Shown here in pieces: positions 9,955-19,163 of a stretch of DNA of 62,233 bases. The stretch's first letter is position 1; the number at the start of each line of letters is the position of its first letter. Position numbers and translations under genes: made by a program. Source of the DNA: Chitinophaga pinensis (GTDB lineage: Bacteria; Bacteroidota; Bacteroidia; 2-12-FULL-35-15); NCBI GenBank assembly GCA_945885475.1, contig CAMCYR010000013.1, positions 1 through 62,233 on the forward strand, written 5' to 3'. The notes below the pieces were generated by a model, which made no database searches, was not told where the DNA came from, and saw only the letters and a program-made list of their open reading frames with translations.

Positions 9955-10043
9955 TTGTAAATCGTCATTATTAAAGATGTCGTTTCGAGCAAATTCGAGA
10001 AACGGTATCTCATTATTTAGAACACGTTTGCCAATTGGCAGAC

Positions 10044-10061
10044 CCCGTGTCGTAGCACGGG
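10044..10061 (+). terminator. Small hairpin between dxr and rseP
   Basis: CCCGTG at 10044-10049 pairs with CACGGG at 10056-10061 around a 6-base loop. There is no clean T-run behind it (AAGACAGTTAATATTTT), so termination would be weak. A related string (CCCGTTTCGTAACGTGG) stands near 21447, in another gap, so this may be a dispersed palindromic element. Confidence 0.3.
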
Positions 10062-10096
10062 AAGACAGTTAATATTTTAATTAGTTATCCGTAACC

Positions 10097-11413
10097 ATGT
10101 TAACACAAGTAGCACAATTTATATTAAGTCTTTCAATACTTATCGTATTGCATGAATTAGGGCATTTTATCCCTGCACGAATTTTTAAAACCCGTGTAGA
10201 GAAATTTTATTTATTCTTCGATCCTTACTTTTCATTATTCAAAGTAAAAAAAGGAGATACTGAATATGGTATCGGCTGGCTTCCCTTAGGAGGATATGTG
10301 AAAATATCCGGAATGATCGATGAATCGATGGATAAGGAACAAATGAAATTGCCCCCACAAGATTGGGAATTCCGTTCGAAACCAGCTTGGCAGCGCTTGA
10401 TCATAATGATTGGCGGCGTAACCGTAAATGTTATTTTGGGTATTCTGATCTATGCAATGGTATTGTTCGCCTGGGGTGAAGAATATCTTCCAACACAAAA
10501 TGCGAGCTATGGTATCGCTTGTGATTCACTTGCATTAAAAATGGGATTAAAAGACGGAGATAAAATTGTTTCTGTAAATAACCAGGGCGTAGAAAACTTT
10601 TCAAGAATAACGGGTGAAATTGTGTTGAACGATTATAAAAGTATTCAGATCGACCGCGATGGAAGCAAACTTGACATCGCTGTTACGGAAGATAACATCA
10701 GTGAAATGATTAAAAATAGTAAGAGCCCTTTTATTGCTCCACGCATTCCTTGTATTGTGGATTCAGTTATTCCCGGCCTTGCTGCTGAAAAATCAGGATT
10801 TAAAAAAGGTGATAAAATAATTGCGATCAACGATAAGCCGGCAAGCTTTTTTAACGAAGTAACAAAAACGTTAAGAGCAAACACTTATACCCTTGCAAAC
10901 ATAGAAGTTTTAAGAGGTACAGATACGCTGTTGCTCCGGACACCAGTAAACAAAGACGGAACTATTGGTTTCCAGACGGCATCAATTAATAAATTTTTAA
11001 AGCTTGATACGATCAACTACTCCTTTTTTGAAGCATTCCCTGCAGGATTTTCTAAAGCCAAAAAGACACTTGTTGATTATGTAAAACAATTTTCTGTGAT
11101 CTTTACGGTTAAGGATGCTCACAAACAATTGGGCGGATTCGGAACCATTGCCAGTGCTTACAGCACATCATGGGACTGGGAAAACTTCTGGGGGTTTACC
11201 GCATTTTTAAGCATCGCTCTTGCAATCATGAACATATTACCAATCCCGGCTTTGGATGGCGGTCATGTGATGTTTTTGTTGTATGAAGTGATCACACGTA
11301 GAAAACCAAATGAAAAATTTATGGAGTACGCACAATATGTAGGAATGTTCTTGCTGCTGGCATTGTTATTGTATTCAAACGGAAACGATATAGTAAGAGC
11401 CCTATTTAAATAA
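10097..11413 (+). CDS. rseP: RIP metalloprotease RseP (site-2 protease)
   Basis: 438 residues, integral membrane. The zinc motif HELGH is at residues 19-23 in the first helix, and the third ligand region LDGGH (386-390) is in a C-terminal helix. Between them lie PDZ-like segments (about 135-200 and 210-285, the second with PGLAAEKSGFKKGDKIIAIN). The enzyme cleaves transmembrane anti-sigma factors and leftover signal peptides. It lies downstream of dxr and 18 bases before a secreted-protein gene, so these may be cotranscribed. Confidence 0.95.
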   Translation: MLTQVAQFILSLSILIVLHELGHFIPARIFKTRVEKFYLFFDPYFSLFKVKKGDTEYGIGWLPLGGYVKISGMIDESMDKEQMKLPPQDWEFRSKPAWQRLIIMIGGVTVNVILGILIYAMVLFAWGEEYLPTQNASYGIACDSLALKMGLKDGDKIVSVNNQGVENFSRITGEIVLNDYKSIQIDRDGSKLDIAVTEDNISEMIKNSKSPFIAPRIPCIVDSVIPGLAAEKSGFKKGDKIIAINDKPASFFNEVTKTLRANTYTLANIEVLRGTDTLLLRTPVNKDGTIGFQTASINKFLKLDTINYSFFEAFPAGFSKAKKTLVDYVKQFSVIFTVKDAHKQLGGFGTIASAYSTSWDWENFWGFTAFLSIALAIMNILPIPALDGGHVMFLLYEVITRRKPNEKFMEYAQYVGMFLLLALLLYSNGNDIVRALFK

Positions 11414-11431
11414 TTTATTAAGACCCTTAAA

Positions 11432-12214
11432 ATGATCTCCAAAAAATATTCTTCTCTCTTATTTTTTGTTTTGCTATGGTCCATTTCAGTTGCTCAGGAA
11501 GGAACACGTTCCAATGAAACTCTTGGAAAAACGGTTACCGGTAAAGTTTGTCTGGTCCCGTTCGAACCAAAATTATACATGAGTGAGATAGATCAGAAAA
11601 TCAATCAACAAACAAAATGGGAATGGGAAACCATTCGTGAAAATTTCAGATATCAACTGGATGCTCAACTAAAATTAAAACTGCAATCATCCATTTCTGT
11701 CGTATCGTTTTATGCCGATTCAGCAAAAATGTCTAAGGATCTTGAATATACCTACAAATCAACAAACCTGTCGTACGACCTTGTTGGAAAGCCTAGCGAT
11801 GCGAAAGCCGCAGGCAAATCACAAAGCGGAATTTCAAACGGACAAATTACTGTTCAGCAGAACAACGATAAAAAGTTCATGAACACAAAACTTACAAATA
11901 CAGAAGCGCTTTCGTATCTGAACAAAAAATACTTGAGCGAGTATTTTATTTTTGTGAATGAACTCGATATTAAAAATGACATGAACTCTTATGATATCAA
12001 CACCGATACATACCAGCGAGAGGTTGTTGTCCACTATTCCATTTTAGACAAAAGCGGTAAAACAATAAATGCCGGCATAGCAACCTCCAGGTTTTCATCG
12101 AAAGAAAACAATCCAAAGAAAATTGTTGCACAATGTTTCTCTCCTATTGCAACCTATATTGCTGCTAAGTTCTCAGCCATCGTTGAACCAAAGTCTATCC
12201 CTTCAAAAAACTAG
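11432..12214 (+). CDS. Secreted protein of unknown function
   Basis: 260 residues with a signal peptide (MISKKYSSLLFFVLLWSISVAQ, cut after Ala21 or near Gln22). The mature part begins with a beta-rich stretch (TGKVCLVPFEPKLYMSEID) and has an Asn/Gln/Ser-rich middle (about 125-155). No catalytic motif is visible and I do not recognise the family. It is probably periplasmic or outer-membrane associated. The gene starts 18 bases after rseP, so it may be in the same transcript; that hints at an envelope role and nothing more. Confidence 0.75.
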   Translation: MISKKYSSLLFFVLLWSISVAQEGTRSNETLGKTVTGKVCLVPFEPKLYMSEIDQKINQQTKWEWETIRENFRYQLDAQLKLKLQSSISVVSFYADSAKMSKDLEYTYKSTNLSYDLVGKPSDAKAAGKSQSGISNGQITVQQNNDKKFMNTKLTNTEALSYLNKKYLSEYFIFVNELDIKNDMNSYDINTDTYQREVVVHYSILDKSGKTINAGIATSRFSSKENNPKKIVAQCFSPIATYIAAKFSAIVEPKSIPSKN

Positions 12215-12237
12215 TCGAATTTTTATTCAATTTACGA

Positions 12238-12266
12238 TTTGCATTGACTGTTTTTGACTAAATTTG
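12238..12266 (+). promoter_or_regulatory. Promoter of the aldehyde dehydrogenase gene
   Basis: TTTG at 12238-12241 and TAAATTTG at 12259-12266 (exact TAnnTTTG) are separated by 17 bases, slightly short for the Bacteroidota consensus. The gene starts at 12290. Confidence 0.5.
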
Positions 12267-12289
12267 TTACCCAATAAAAAACAAATGCT

Positions 12290-13846
12290 ATGTCAGAAAC
12301 ATTAACCACAAAATCTTTTGGAATTGAATCTGTTCTCAACGAACTCGGTATCAAAGAAAATAATTACGGTGCATCTACCGGATTAAAACATACACACACA
12401 AAAGGGAAGAAGATCGATTCGTATTCTCCCGTTGACGGACAGTTAATCGGCAGTATCAACGCTGCTACCGCTGAAGATTATGTCAATGTAATGAAAACGG
12501 CTGATGAAGCGTTTAAAGTATGGCGATTAATGCCTGCACCTAAACGCGGAGAGATTGTTCGCCAAATGGGTGATCAATTGCGTAAATACAAAGAGCCTCT
12601 CGGTAAACTTGTTTCTTACGAAATGGGGAAAAGTTTGCAGGAAGGTTTGGGTGAAGTACAAGAGATGATCGATATCTGTGATTTTGCTGTTGGATTATCT
12701 CGTCAACTTTATGGTTTGACTATGCACAGCGAACGTCCTATGCACCGCATGTACGAGCAATGGCATCCATTCGGGGTTGTAGGAATTATTTCTGCATTTA
12801 ACTTTCCTGTTGCTGTTTGGAGCTGGAATGCCGCCTTAGCATGGGTTTGTGGAGATGTTTGTATCTGGAAACCTAGTTCAAAAACACCGCTCTGTGCTAT
12901 CGCTTGTCAGAATATAATTGCAGAGGTATTAAAAAACAATAATGTACCGGAAGGTGTTAGCTGTTTAATAATCGGTAACGAATCCGGTGATCTCATCAAC
13001 AATGATAAACGCATTCCTTTGGTTTCTTTCACCGGATCAACACGTATCGGAAGACACGTATCTAAAACCGTTGCAGAACGTTTTGGAAATACAATTTTGG
13101 AATTGGGTGGAAACAATGCAATCATTGTTTCTGAACATGCAGACTTGAGCATGGTATTGGTTGGTGCCGTATTTGGCGCCGTAGGTACAGCGGGCCAACG
13201 CTGCACGTCTACCCGCAGATTGATCATTCACGAAAGTGTCTACAATAAAACAATTGAAGTAATTAAAAATGCATATGCACAATTGAAAATTGGTAATCCT
13301 TTGGACTCAACGAATCATGTCGGACCATTGATTGATAAAAATGCAACTGTTGATTATTTGAACGCGATCGAGAAAGCAAAACTAGAAGGCGGGAAAATAC
13401 TTGTTGAAGGAGGCGTATTATCCGGTGACGGTTATGAGAGCGGATGTTACGTAAAGCCCTGCGTTATCGAAGCGAAAAACGAATACCATATCGTTCAGGA
13501 AGAAACATTTGCTCCGATATTATATGTAATGAAATACGCAACTATTGAAGAAGCAATTGCGATGCAAAATGGCGTTCCTCAAGGTTTATCTTCATCTATC
13601 TTTACTAACAACATGCGTGAAATGGAATTGTTCCTTTCACAGGCGGGATCCGATTGCGGAATTGCAAACGTGAACATTGGTACTTCGGGAGCTGAAATTG
13701 GTGGCGCTTTTGGTGGTGAAAAAGAAACCGGTGGTGGACGCGAATCGGGATCTGATGCGTGGAAAGCTTATATGCGCAGACAAACAAACACAATCAATTA
13801 CGGAACGAGTTTACCTTTAGCACAAGGAATTAATTTTACTATTTAA
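12290..13846 (+). CDS. amaB: ALDH7-type aldehyde dehydrogenase (aminoadipate semialdehyde / piperideine-6-carboxylate)
   Basis: 518 residues. The NAD-dependent ALDH fold is clear: FTGSTRIGRHVSK (coenzyme turn), ELGGNNAIIVSEHADLS with the general-base Glu, and GTAGQRCTSTRR with the catalytic Cys. The ELGGNNAI and GQRCT(S/T)xRR wording is that of the ALDH7/antiquitin branch, which oxidises alpha-aminoadipic semialdehyde in lysine breakdown. The branch call is firm and the exact substrate is inferred. It has its own likely promoter. No other lysine-pathway gene is nearby. Confidence 0.88.
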   Translation: MSETLTTKSFGIESVLNELGIKENNYGASTGLKHTHTKGKKIDSYSPVDGQLIGSINAATAEDYVNVMKTADEAFKVWRLMPAPKRGEIVRQMGDQLRKYKEPLGKLVSYEMGKSLQEGLGEVQEMIDICDFAVGLSRQLYGLTMHSERPMHRMYEQWHPFGVVGIISAFNFPVAVWSWNAALAWVCGDVCIWKPSSKTPLCAIACQNIIAEVLKNNNVPEGVSCLIIGNESGDLINNDKRIPLVSFTGSTRIGRHVSKTVAERFGNTILELGGNNAIIVSEHADLSMVLVGAVFGAVGTAGQRCTSTRRLIIHESVYNKTIEVIKNAYAQLKIGNPLDSTNHVGPLIDKNATVDYLNAIEKAKLEGGKILVEGGVLSGDGYESGCYVKPCVIEAKNEYHIVQEETFAPILYVMKYATIEEAIAMQNGVPQGLSSSIFTNNMREMELFLSQAGSDCGIANVNIGTSGAEIGGAFGGEKETGGGRESGSDAWKAYMRRQTNTINYGTSLPLAQGINFTI

Positions 13847-13919
13847 GTGTTTGCTCTGAAGATTTTCGTAGCATTATTATTCGAAAGGTCACTGCAAGAA
13901 AATAAAGTAATCTCTCACC

Positions 13920-15158
13920 ATGAAAAATAAAAATACATTTTACAAAAGCGGAATAACATTGGTTGTTTCGCTTTTGTTTTTTTGTCAGGTTAATTTTGCA
14001 CAACATAGTAATCTCCGCGCAGGAATTTGGAGAGGCGCACTTCAGCTTAATGACAGCACCGAACTGCCTTTTAATTTTCAGATCGAAGGAACAAAATTCG
14101 AAATTATAAATGGGGACGAACGTATTGCAGTAGATGAAATTACCTTTGCTCCTTACGATTCGGTATATATCAGAATGCCTTTTTTTGATTCAGAATTCAG
14201 AATTAAAATGACGGGAGATTCAATCATGAAGGGCAATTGGATCAACCATGCAAAAAAAACAAAAAATACCATTCCCTTTTTCGCTACCCACAACGAATCC
14301 AAACGATTCCTATTTATAGATGCAAAACAACCTGAAACTAACGAACGATATAAAGTAACGTTTGAAGCCGGCACAAAAGATCAATACTTTTCTGTTGGCA
14401 CTTTTTATTCAAAGGAAGGCAAAACGAATGGAACCTTTACAACCGAAACCGGTGATTATCGCTACCTGGAAGGTTATTCTTCAAACAGCAAATTAATGTT
14501 GTCGTGTTTTGACGGCTCTCATGCGTTCTTGTTTACAGCGATAAAAAGAAATGACAGTTTGGTAAACGGACAATTTTATTCCGGCATCTCCGGACACGAA
14601 AATTGGGTAGCAGTGAAAGATGAACGATTCGAGCTCCGTAACCCTGATTCACTTACCTTTTTGAAACCAGGCTATTCAAAAATAGCATTCAGTTTTAAAA
14701 ACCTTGAAGGTAAAATGGTTTCATTAAGCGATGCGGAATATAAAAATCAGGTCGTGATAATTCAGTTGATGGGCACATGGTGTCCAAACTGTGTAGATGA
14801 AACAAAATTCCTGTCCGGTTTTCAGGCACACTATTCGGAAAAAGGCTTAAAAGCGATAGCACTTGCTTTTGAAAGAACAGACGATTTTAACAAGGCGGTA
14901 GAACTTGTATCCAGACTAAAAAAACGATTTGCTGCCGGCTACGATTTTTTAATTACCGGTAAAACAGGCGCAGCACAAGCCTCTGAAGCGTTACCCATGC
15001 TAAATGCAGTGATGGCTTTTCCAACCACCATTTACATTGATAAAAAAGGAATTGTACGAAAGATTTATACCGGTTTTTATGGCCCAGCTACGGGAGAGGC
15101 ATACACGAAGTATGTGGAAGAAACGACACTTTTTATTGAAAAACTATTAGCGGAGTAG
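13920..15158 (+). CDS. Secreted TlpA-like thioredoxin-fold protein
   Basis: 412 residues. A signal peptide (about 1-27, ending NFAQ) is followed by a beta-rich N-terminal domain (about 30-240) and a C-terminal TlpA/ResA-like thioredoxin domain (about 250-410). The active site is W287-C288-P-N-C291, and the cis-Pro segment is AFPTTIYIDKKG. Such proteins reduce or shuffle disulfides in the periplasm. The N-terminal domain resembles the beta-sandwich often fused to Bacteroidota TlpA proteins. Convergent with the broken HTH gene, stop to stop 3 bases apart. Confidence 0.88.
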   Translation: MKNKNTFYKSGITLVVSLLFFCQVNFAQHSNLRAGIWRGALQLNDSTELPFNFQIEGTKFEIINGDERIAVDEITFAPYDSVYIRMPFFDSEFRIKMTGDSIMKGNWINHAKKTKNTIPFFATHNESKRFLFIDAKQPETNERYKVTFEAGTKDQYFSVGTFYSKEGKTNGTFTTETGDYRYLEGYSSNSKLMLSCFDGSHAFLFTAIKRNDSLVNGQFYSGISGHENWVAVKDERFELRNPDSLTFLKPGYSKIAFSFKNLEGKMVSLSDAEYKNQVVIIQLMGTWCPNCVDETKFLSGFQAHYSEKGLKAIALAFERTDDFNKAVELVSRLKKRFAAGYDFLITGKTGAAQASEALPMLNAVMAFPTTIYIDKKGIVRKIYTGFYGPATGEAYTKYVEETTLFIEKLLAE

Positions 15159-15161
15159 CCT

Positions 15162-15481
15162 TTATTTTTTCGCTCTTTTACCGGGACCCTTCTTCTTGTT
15201 CTTTTCCTCCATCAAATCAACAATTTTTTTTAGGTAAGAAATTTCACTTACAAAAGTTCGTTTTGTTTTTCGAGCGCCTTCATTTGATCGGAAATCGTAT
15301 TGTATAATTGCTTTTCATCTTTTACATACAAAGATTGTACGCCCTCTTTTTTATATTCTTTCTGATCAGAATAAATTGAAAAGAAATCTAAACGCAAGAT
15401 AATCCCGATTTTATTGAGCAAAGCGGTATCGATACTTTCTCTATCAAAAATATCATAAACCACATTCCGACTACGAAACAT
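15162..15481 (-). pseudogene. Frameshifted HTH (Xre-like) regulator remnant
   Basis: The frame from 15481 reads FRSRNVVYDIFDRESIDTAL and then LNKIGIILRLDFFSIYS, the second half of a helix-turn-helix domain common in Bacteroidota (pattern R-x-N-V-Y-x-I-F-x-x-x-S-I-D-T-x-L-L). The first half of the domain is absent; the frame has a stop upstream and no candidate helix. The frame ends at 15248, but shifting one base in the T run there continues with FVSEISYLKKIVDLMEEK and a basic tail ending at 15162, the coiled-coil tail typical of these proteins. So the gene is both 5'-truncated and frameshifted, or the T run was misread. Confidence 0.6.
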
Positions 15482-15845
15482 CCTATAAATTATTTTATGA
15501 AAGTAAAATACTATTTATATCAGGCAACTCCATTGATACAATTGTTACAATAGATGCGCGGTAAATAGAACAACAATTCGAATTAATACTAAATAGGCAA
15601 TAAAGAAGACTTTTTATCCACCAAAAGGAGCTATGTGATTTTTAATGTTAGGGTCGGACCTAGCAGGAGATCGGACAGTTTTCAAAAACACTTTCTGTCT
15701 TTAAAACGAAAGAGCCATAGCTATTTAAACATACAAACGACGCTCTATTTATACGGTTCATTTAAATGAACCATGCTTATCCCATTACTTCGGTCGGATA
15801 AAAAAAGAAAGCAACAGCAACAAAAAAGTGGTAAAGAAAAAAGCA
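15482..15845. other. Gene-free stretch with an 18-bp palindrome
   Basis: No coding remnant was recognised on either strand in these 364 bases. It contains the perfect palindrome GGTTCATTTAAATGAACC at 15755-15772, listed separately, and presumably the lost 5' half of the HTH gene. Confidence 0.5.
15755..15772. promoter_or_regulatory. 18-bp perfect palindrome (possible operator)
   Basis: GGTTCATTTAAATGAACC equals its own reverse complement. It lies 74 bases past the 3' end of the methyltransferase gene and about 270 bases upstream of the broken HTH gene. A dimeric regulator site is one reading; no partner gene is identified. Confidence 0.3.
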
Positions 15846-16721
15846 CTAAAAATTTTTCCATCTGCCAAAAACACCTAAGGGCAGCTTATTCCCTTCTGTT
15901 GCCTGCAAATATAATTCACCAACATTTAAATTTTTACCCGCTTTTGCTTTGAGTAAGTTTTCAATGATGAGTGATGAAAAACCTAATGAGTAGGCGTTTA
16001 AAATCAAGAAGTGCTCTTTATCGTCCAGCAAATTCAAAACACCCTGAATCATTTCACCAATATTATCTTCGAGTTTCCATTTTTCTCCGTTAGGCCCATG
16101 ACCAAATGCTGGGGGATCAAGAATAATTCCATTGTATTTGTTTCCTCTTTTTTCTTCGCGTTTTACAAATTTCAAAGCATCTTCAACAACCCAGCGGATA
16201 TTATCCAACCCAGAAAGTTCCATATTCTCTTTACTCCAAGTAACAACCTGTTTAATAGAATCAACGTGCGTAACATCTGCTCCTGCAGCTTTTGCAGCCA
16301 ATGATGCACCACCGGTATATGCAAACAGATTCAACACCTTCGGTTGAGGCGTGGACATTTTTTTTATTGTCTCAAAAATAAAATCCCAGTTAGATGCCTG
16401 CTCCGGAAAGATCCCAACATGCTTGAAAGAAGTCAATCCTAAACGGAATTTTATTACCGCATCAGAGTTGTTTATCGCATATTTAACGGGCCACTGATCG
16501 GGCATTTGCTTCAATTTTTTCCACTCTCCTGAAGAGCTGGAACGCGACATGAACTTGATGTGTGCCCGTCTTTCCCAGTCAGTATTGCTTAGTGTTTTGT
16601 CCCACACTGCTTGTGGTTCAGGTCGGATTGTAATGTATTGGCCAAAACGTTCGAGTTTCTCGAAATTTCCGACATCTATTAATTCGTAATCGGAAAAATT
16701 GTGTGGTGTAAGTAATTGCAT
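15846..16721 (-). CDS. Class I SAM-dependent methyltransferase (RlmI/COG1092-like)
   Basis: 291 residues. The SAM-binding motif is VLNLFAYTGGASLAAKAAGA (about 125-144), followed by the acidic end of strand 2 (THVDSIKQVVTW). The catalytic NPP-like motif is LDPPAFGHGPNGEKW. This DPPAFG form is that of the RlmI/RlmK-type 23S rRNA cytosine methyltransferases, but the N-terminal PUA domain of RlmI is not seen; the first about 100 residues are beta-rich and different. Substrate therefore unknown, with RNA most likely. Confidence 0.82.
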   Translation of the reverse strand: MQLLTPHNFSDYELIDVGNFEKLERFGQYITIRPEPQAVWDKTLSNTDWERRAHIKFMSRSSSSGEWKKLKQMPDQWPVKYAINNSDAVIKFRLGLTSFKHVGIFPEQASNWDFIFETIKKMSTPQPKVLNLFAYTGGASLAAKAAGADVTHVDSIKQVVTWSKENMELSGLDNIRWVVEDALKFVKREEKRGNKYNGIILDPPAFGHGPNGEKWKLEDNIGEMIQGVLNLLDDKEHFLILNAYSLGFSSLIIENLLKAKAGKNLNVGELYLQATEGNKLPLGVFGRWKNF

Positions 16722-16751
16722 TTTTAAAGTATCTGTTGCAAAGGTATGATT

Positions 16752-16920
16752 TTATGCTATTCGCATTTCGGTAACACAAATATCATCTCCTTGAACTTGG
16801 TCACCTTTCCAGCCTTCGGATTTTTTTATTAAGGCATCCCGCTGCAAATCAAGTGGCTGTGGGGCAATTTTAGCCAAGGCAAGGTAATGAAAACGAATAC
16901 TTTGTGTTTTTTTTCAAGCG
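16752..16920 (-). pseudogene. C-terminal remnant of a SpoIIE-type (PP2C) phosphatase
   Basis: Minus-strand codons ending at the TAA 16752-16754 read LDLQRDALIKKSEGWKGDQV followed by QGDDICVTEMRIA. This matches the usual end of Bacteroidota SpoIIE-family phosphatases (E-Q-K-x-x-L-x-x-x-x-x-x-W-x-G-x-x-x-Q-x-D-D-[IV]-x-[IV]). The frame closes with a stop near 16910 and has no start, so only about 55 residues survive. It lies between the methyltransferase and gltX, downstream of nothing that could supply the rest. Confidence 0.5.
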
Positions 16921-16931
16921 GCAATTAATTC

Positions 16932-16963
16932 TTGATTCGGTTTTAAATATACCATTATCTTTG
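16932..16963 (+). promoter_or_regulatory. gltX promoter
   Basis: TTG at 16932-16934, 21 bases, then TATCTTTG at 16956-16963, an exact TAnnTTTG. The ATG of gltX is at 16981, giving a leader of about 12 bases. Confidence 0.6.
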
Positions 16964-16980
16964 CGAATCTAAAAAAAACT

Positions 16981-18513
16981 ATGGAAAACAGAAGAGTAAG
17001 GTTGCGATTTGCACCAAGTCCAACAGGCGGTTTGCACATGGGTGGCGTTAGAACAGCGCTATTCAGCTATTTATTTGCAAAAAAACATGGAGGTGATTTT
17101 ATCCTCCGCATTGAAGATACAGACCAAACCCGCTATGTAAAGGGCGCAGAAGAGTATATCATTGAAGCACTAAAATGGTGTGGCATAGAACCAAACGAAG
17201 GCGTAGGATTCGGAGACGGCCCTCATGCGCCCTACCGCCAAAGCGAACGAAAAGAATTGGGCATTTATGCCAAATATTCAAAACAGTTGATTGATGCCGG
17301 TCATGCTTATTACGCCTTTGATACATCGGAAGAGCTGGATGCGATGCGGAAACGGTTGGAAGCGGCAAAAGTAGCTGCGCCTCAATATAATTCTGTAAGT
17401 CGCCAAAACATGCGCAACTCCCTAACCTTGTCGGAAGATGAGGTAAATAAATTGATGGAGGCAGGAACGCCTTATGTTATCCGATTAAAGGTTCCCCGCA
17501 ACGAAGAGATCCGTTTTCACGATATCATCCGTGGATGGGTTGTTGTGAACTCAACGCAAGTGGATGATAAAGTATTGATCAAAAGTGATGGAATGCCAAC
17601 ATACCACATGGCGCATATTGTTGATGATATTGAAATGGAAGTGTCCCACTGCGTTCGTGCAGAAGAATGGTTGCCTTCCGCTCCGGCACACATATTAATT
17701 TACAAGTATTTAGGATTGGAAGATAAAATGCCACTGTTGGCGCACCTTCCGTTGATCTTGAAAACGGATGGAAATGGAAAACTATCAAAACGGGACAAAT
17801 CGGGAATTCCGATGTTTCCACTCGACTGGCATGATGAGCGCACCGGAGAAACATATATGGGCTATAAAGAAATGGGCTTTTTCCCGGAAGCATTTATTAA
17901 CATGCTTGCTTTGCTCGGCTGGAATCCCGGAACAACACAGGAGATCTTTTCTTTGTCTGAGCTAGAACAAGCTTTTTCATTTGAACGAGTAAATAAATCA
18001 GGTGCAAAATTTGATCCCGAAAAAACAAAATGGTTCAACCAACAATACCTGAGAATGAAAAGTAATGAGGAGCTGGCCGAATTATTTTCACCAATCCTGA
18101 AAGAGAAAGGCATTGTTGCAGAAACAAAATTTGTTGAAGGTGTTTGTAACCTGGTTAAAGAGAAAGCACATTTTGTTTCGGAATTCTGGACAAACGGGAA
18201 TTACTTTTTTATTGCCCCTACTACTTTTGATGCAGATGTAATTAAAAAACGCTGGAACGAGCAAACAGCAGGATTCATAAAGGAAATAGCTACAGCATAT
18301 AAAGGAATAAATACGTTTACCACTGCTGAAGCAGAAGCTACATTTAAGGCTGTAGCAGAAAAAATGGGGCTTGGACCCGGACAAGTTATGCAATTATTTC
18401 GCGTGTGTTTAAGCGGTGTTGGCGGTGGCCCGATGTTGTTTGAAATGGCTGAATTGTTGGGAAAAGAAGAGGTTGTGAAACGTTTGGAAACCGCAAGTGC
18501 AATTATAAAATAA
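16981..18513 (+). CDS. gltX: Glutamyl-tRNA synthetase
   Basis: 510 residues. It charges tRNA-Glu with glutamate in the cytoplasm. The class I HIGH motif appears as HMGG (19-22) within FAPSPTGGLHMGGVRTALF, and the KMSKS motif as KLSKR (267-271). The helical anticodon-binding half follows to the end. Full length, no break. It has a clear promoter just upstream and folB 110 bases downstream. Confidence 0.97.
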   Translation: MENRRVRLRFAPSPTGGLHMGGVRTALFSYLFAKKHGGDFILRIEDTDQTRYVKGAEEYIIEALKWCGIEPNEGVGFGDGPHAPYRQSERKELGIYAKYSKQLIDAGHAYYAFDTSEELDAMRKRLEAAKVAAPQYNSVSRQNMRNSLTLSEDEVNKLMEAGTPYVIRLKVPRNEEIRFHDIIRGWVVVNSTQVDDKVLIKSDGMPTYHMAHIVDDIEMEVSHCVRAEEWLPSAPAHILIYKYLGLEDKMPLLAHLPLILKTDGNGKLSKRDKSGIPMFPLDWHDERTGETYMGYKEMGFFPEAFINMLALLGWNPGTTQEIFSLSELEQAFSFERVNKSGAKFDPEKTKWFNQQYLRMKSNEELAELFSPILKEKGIVAETKFVEGVCNLVKEKAHFVSEFWTNGNYFFIAPTTFDADVIKKRWNEQTAGFIKEIATAYKGINTFTTAEAEATFKAVAEKMGLGPGQVMQLFRVCLSGVGGGPMLFEMAELLGKEEVVKRLETASAIIK

Positions 18514-18623
18514 ATTACAGTTACAAATTCGGGATTACTCAAAAACATTCTTCCAAGAGAAGCCCGCTCTGAAAAACGGGCAAGGGCGGACGAAGAAGGA
18601 TCATTAAAAAAATATAAATCATC

Positions 18624-18974
18624 ATGCATAAAATTACAGTAGAGGGAATTAAGGTATATGCTTATCATGGTTGTCTGGAAGAAGAAAGTAAAATTGGCAG
18701 CAACTACACGGTTGATGTGCTAATGGATACTGATTTTTCCGAAGCGGCAAAAACAGATGACCTCGAAAAAACAATCGACTATGTGATTGTTTATACTATT
18801 GTAAAAACGCAAATGGCGATAAGGTCAAAATTAATTGAGCAGGTAGGACAGCGCATTGTAAATGAACTGAAAAAACAATTCGACACACTCAAAAAAGTAG
18901 AAGTGAAAGTGACGAAGATCAACCCACCAATGAACGGGAATGTAGAACGTGTAAGTATTATTATAACAGAATAG
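18624..18974 (+). CDS. folB: Dihydroneopterin aldolase
   Basis: 116 residues, the normal size. It cleaves 7,8-dihydroneopterin to the hydroxymethyl pterin and glycolaldehyde in folate synthesis. The family pattern is complete: KITVEGIKVYAYHGCLEEE with Tyr/His early, the TIDYVIVY segment, the Glu of LIEQVGQRI, and VKVTKINPPMNGNVERVSI at the end. It follows gltX, with a GC-richer hairpin (GCCCG/CGGGC at 18562-18581) between them that lacks a T-run. Confidence 0.95.
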   Translation: MHKITVEGIKVYAYHGCLEEESKIGSNYTVDVLMDTDFSEAAKTDDLEKTIDYVIVYTIVKTQMAIRSKLIEQVGQRIVNELKKQFDTLKKVEVKVTKINPPMNGNVERVSIIITE

Positions 18975-19105
18975 ATGCTTGGAAAAACGTGTTCGAATTG
19001 TCAATAGGACTTTGAGTGCGGCGTCGGGCAGAAAGAGTGTTAGTATGAAAGCATGTTGATTGACTTTGAAACACTCCAGTCGCTGCGGTTTAAATTCGAC
19101 AACTG

Positions 19106-19144
19106 TTTGTATCAAAACTGCCTCAAAGAGTATCCTGATACAAA
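19106..19144. repeat. 9-bp inverted repeat upstream of tRNA-Cys
   Basis: TTTGTATCA at 19106-19114 and TGATACAAA at 19136-19144 are exact reverse complements around 21 bases. The 236-base gap between folB and the tRNA holds no recognisable gene. It could be an operator or a processing hairpin. Confidence 0.3.
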
Positions 19145-19163
19145 TAATAAGAATAAAAAATAA

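Noticed and set aside
18562-18581. Hairpin GCCCG/CGGGC after gltX as a terminator
   Set aside because: Stem is only 5 bp with a 10-base loop and no T-run follows.
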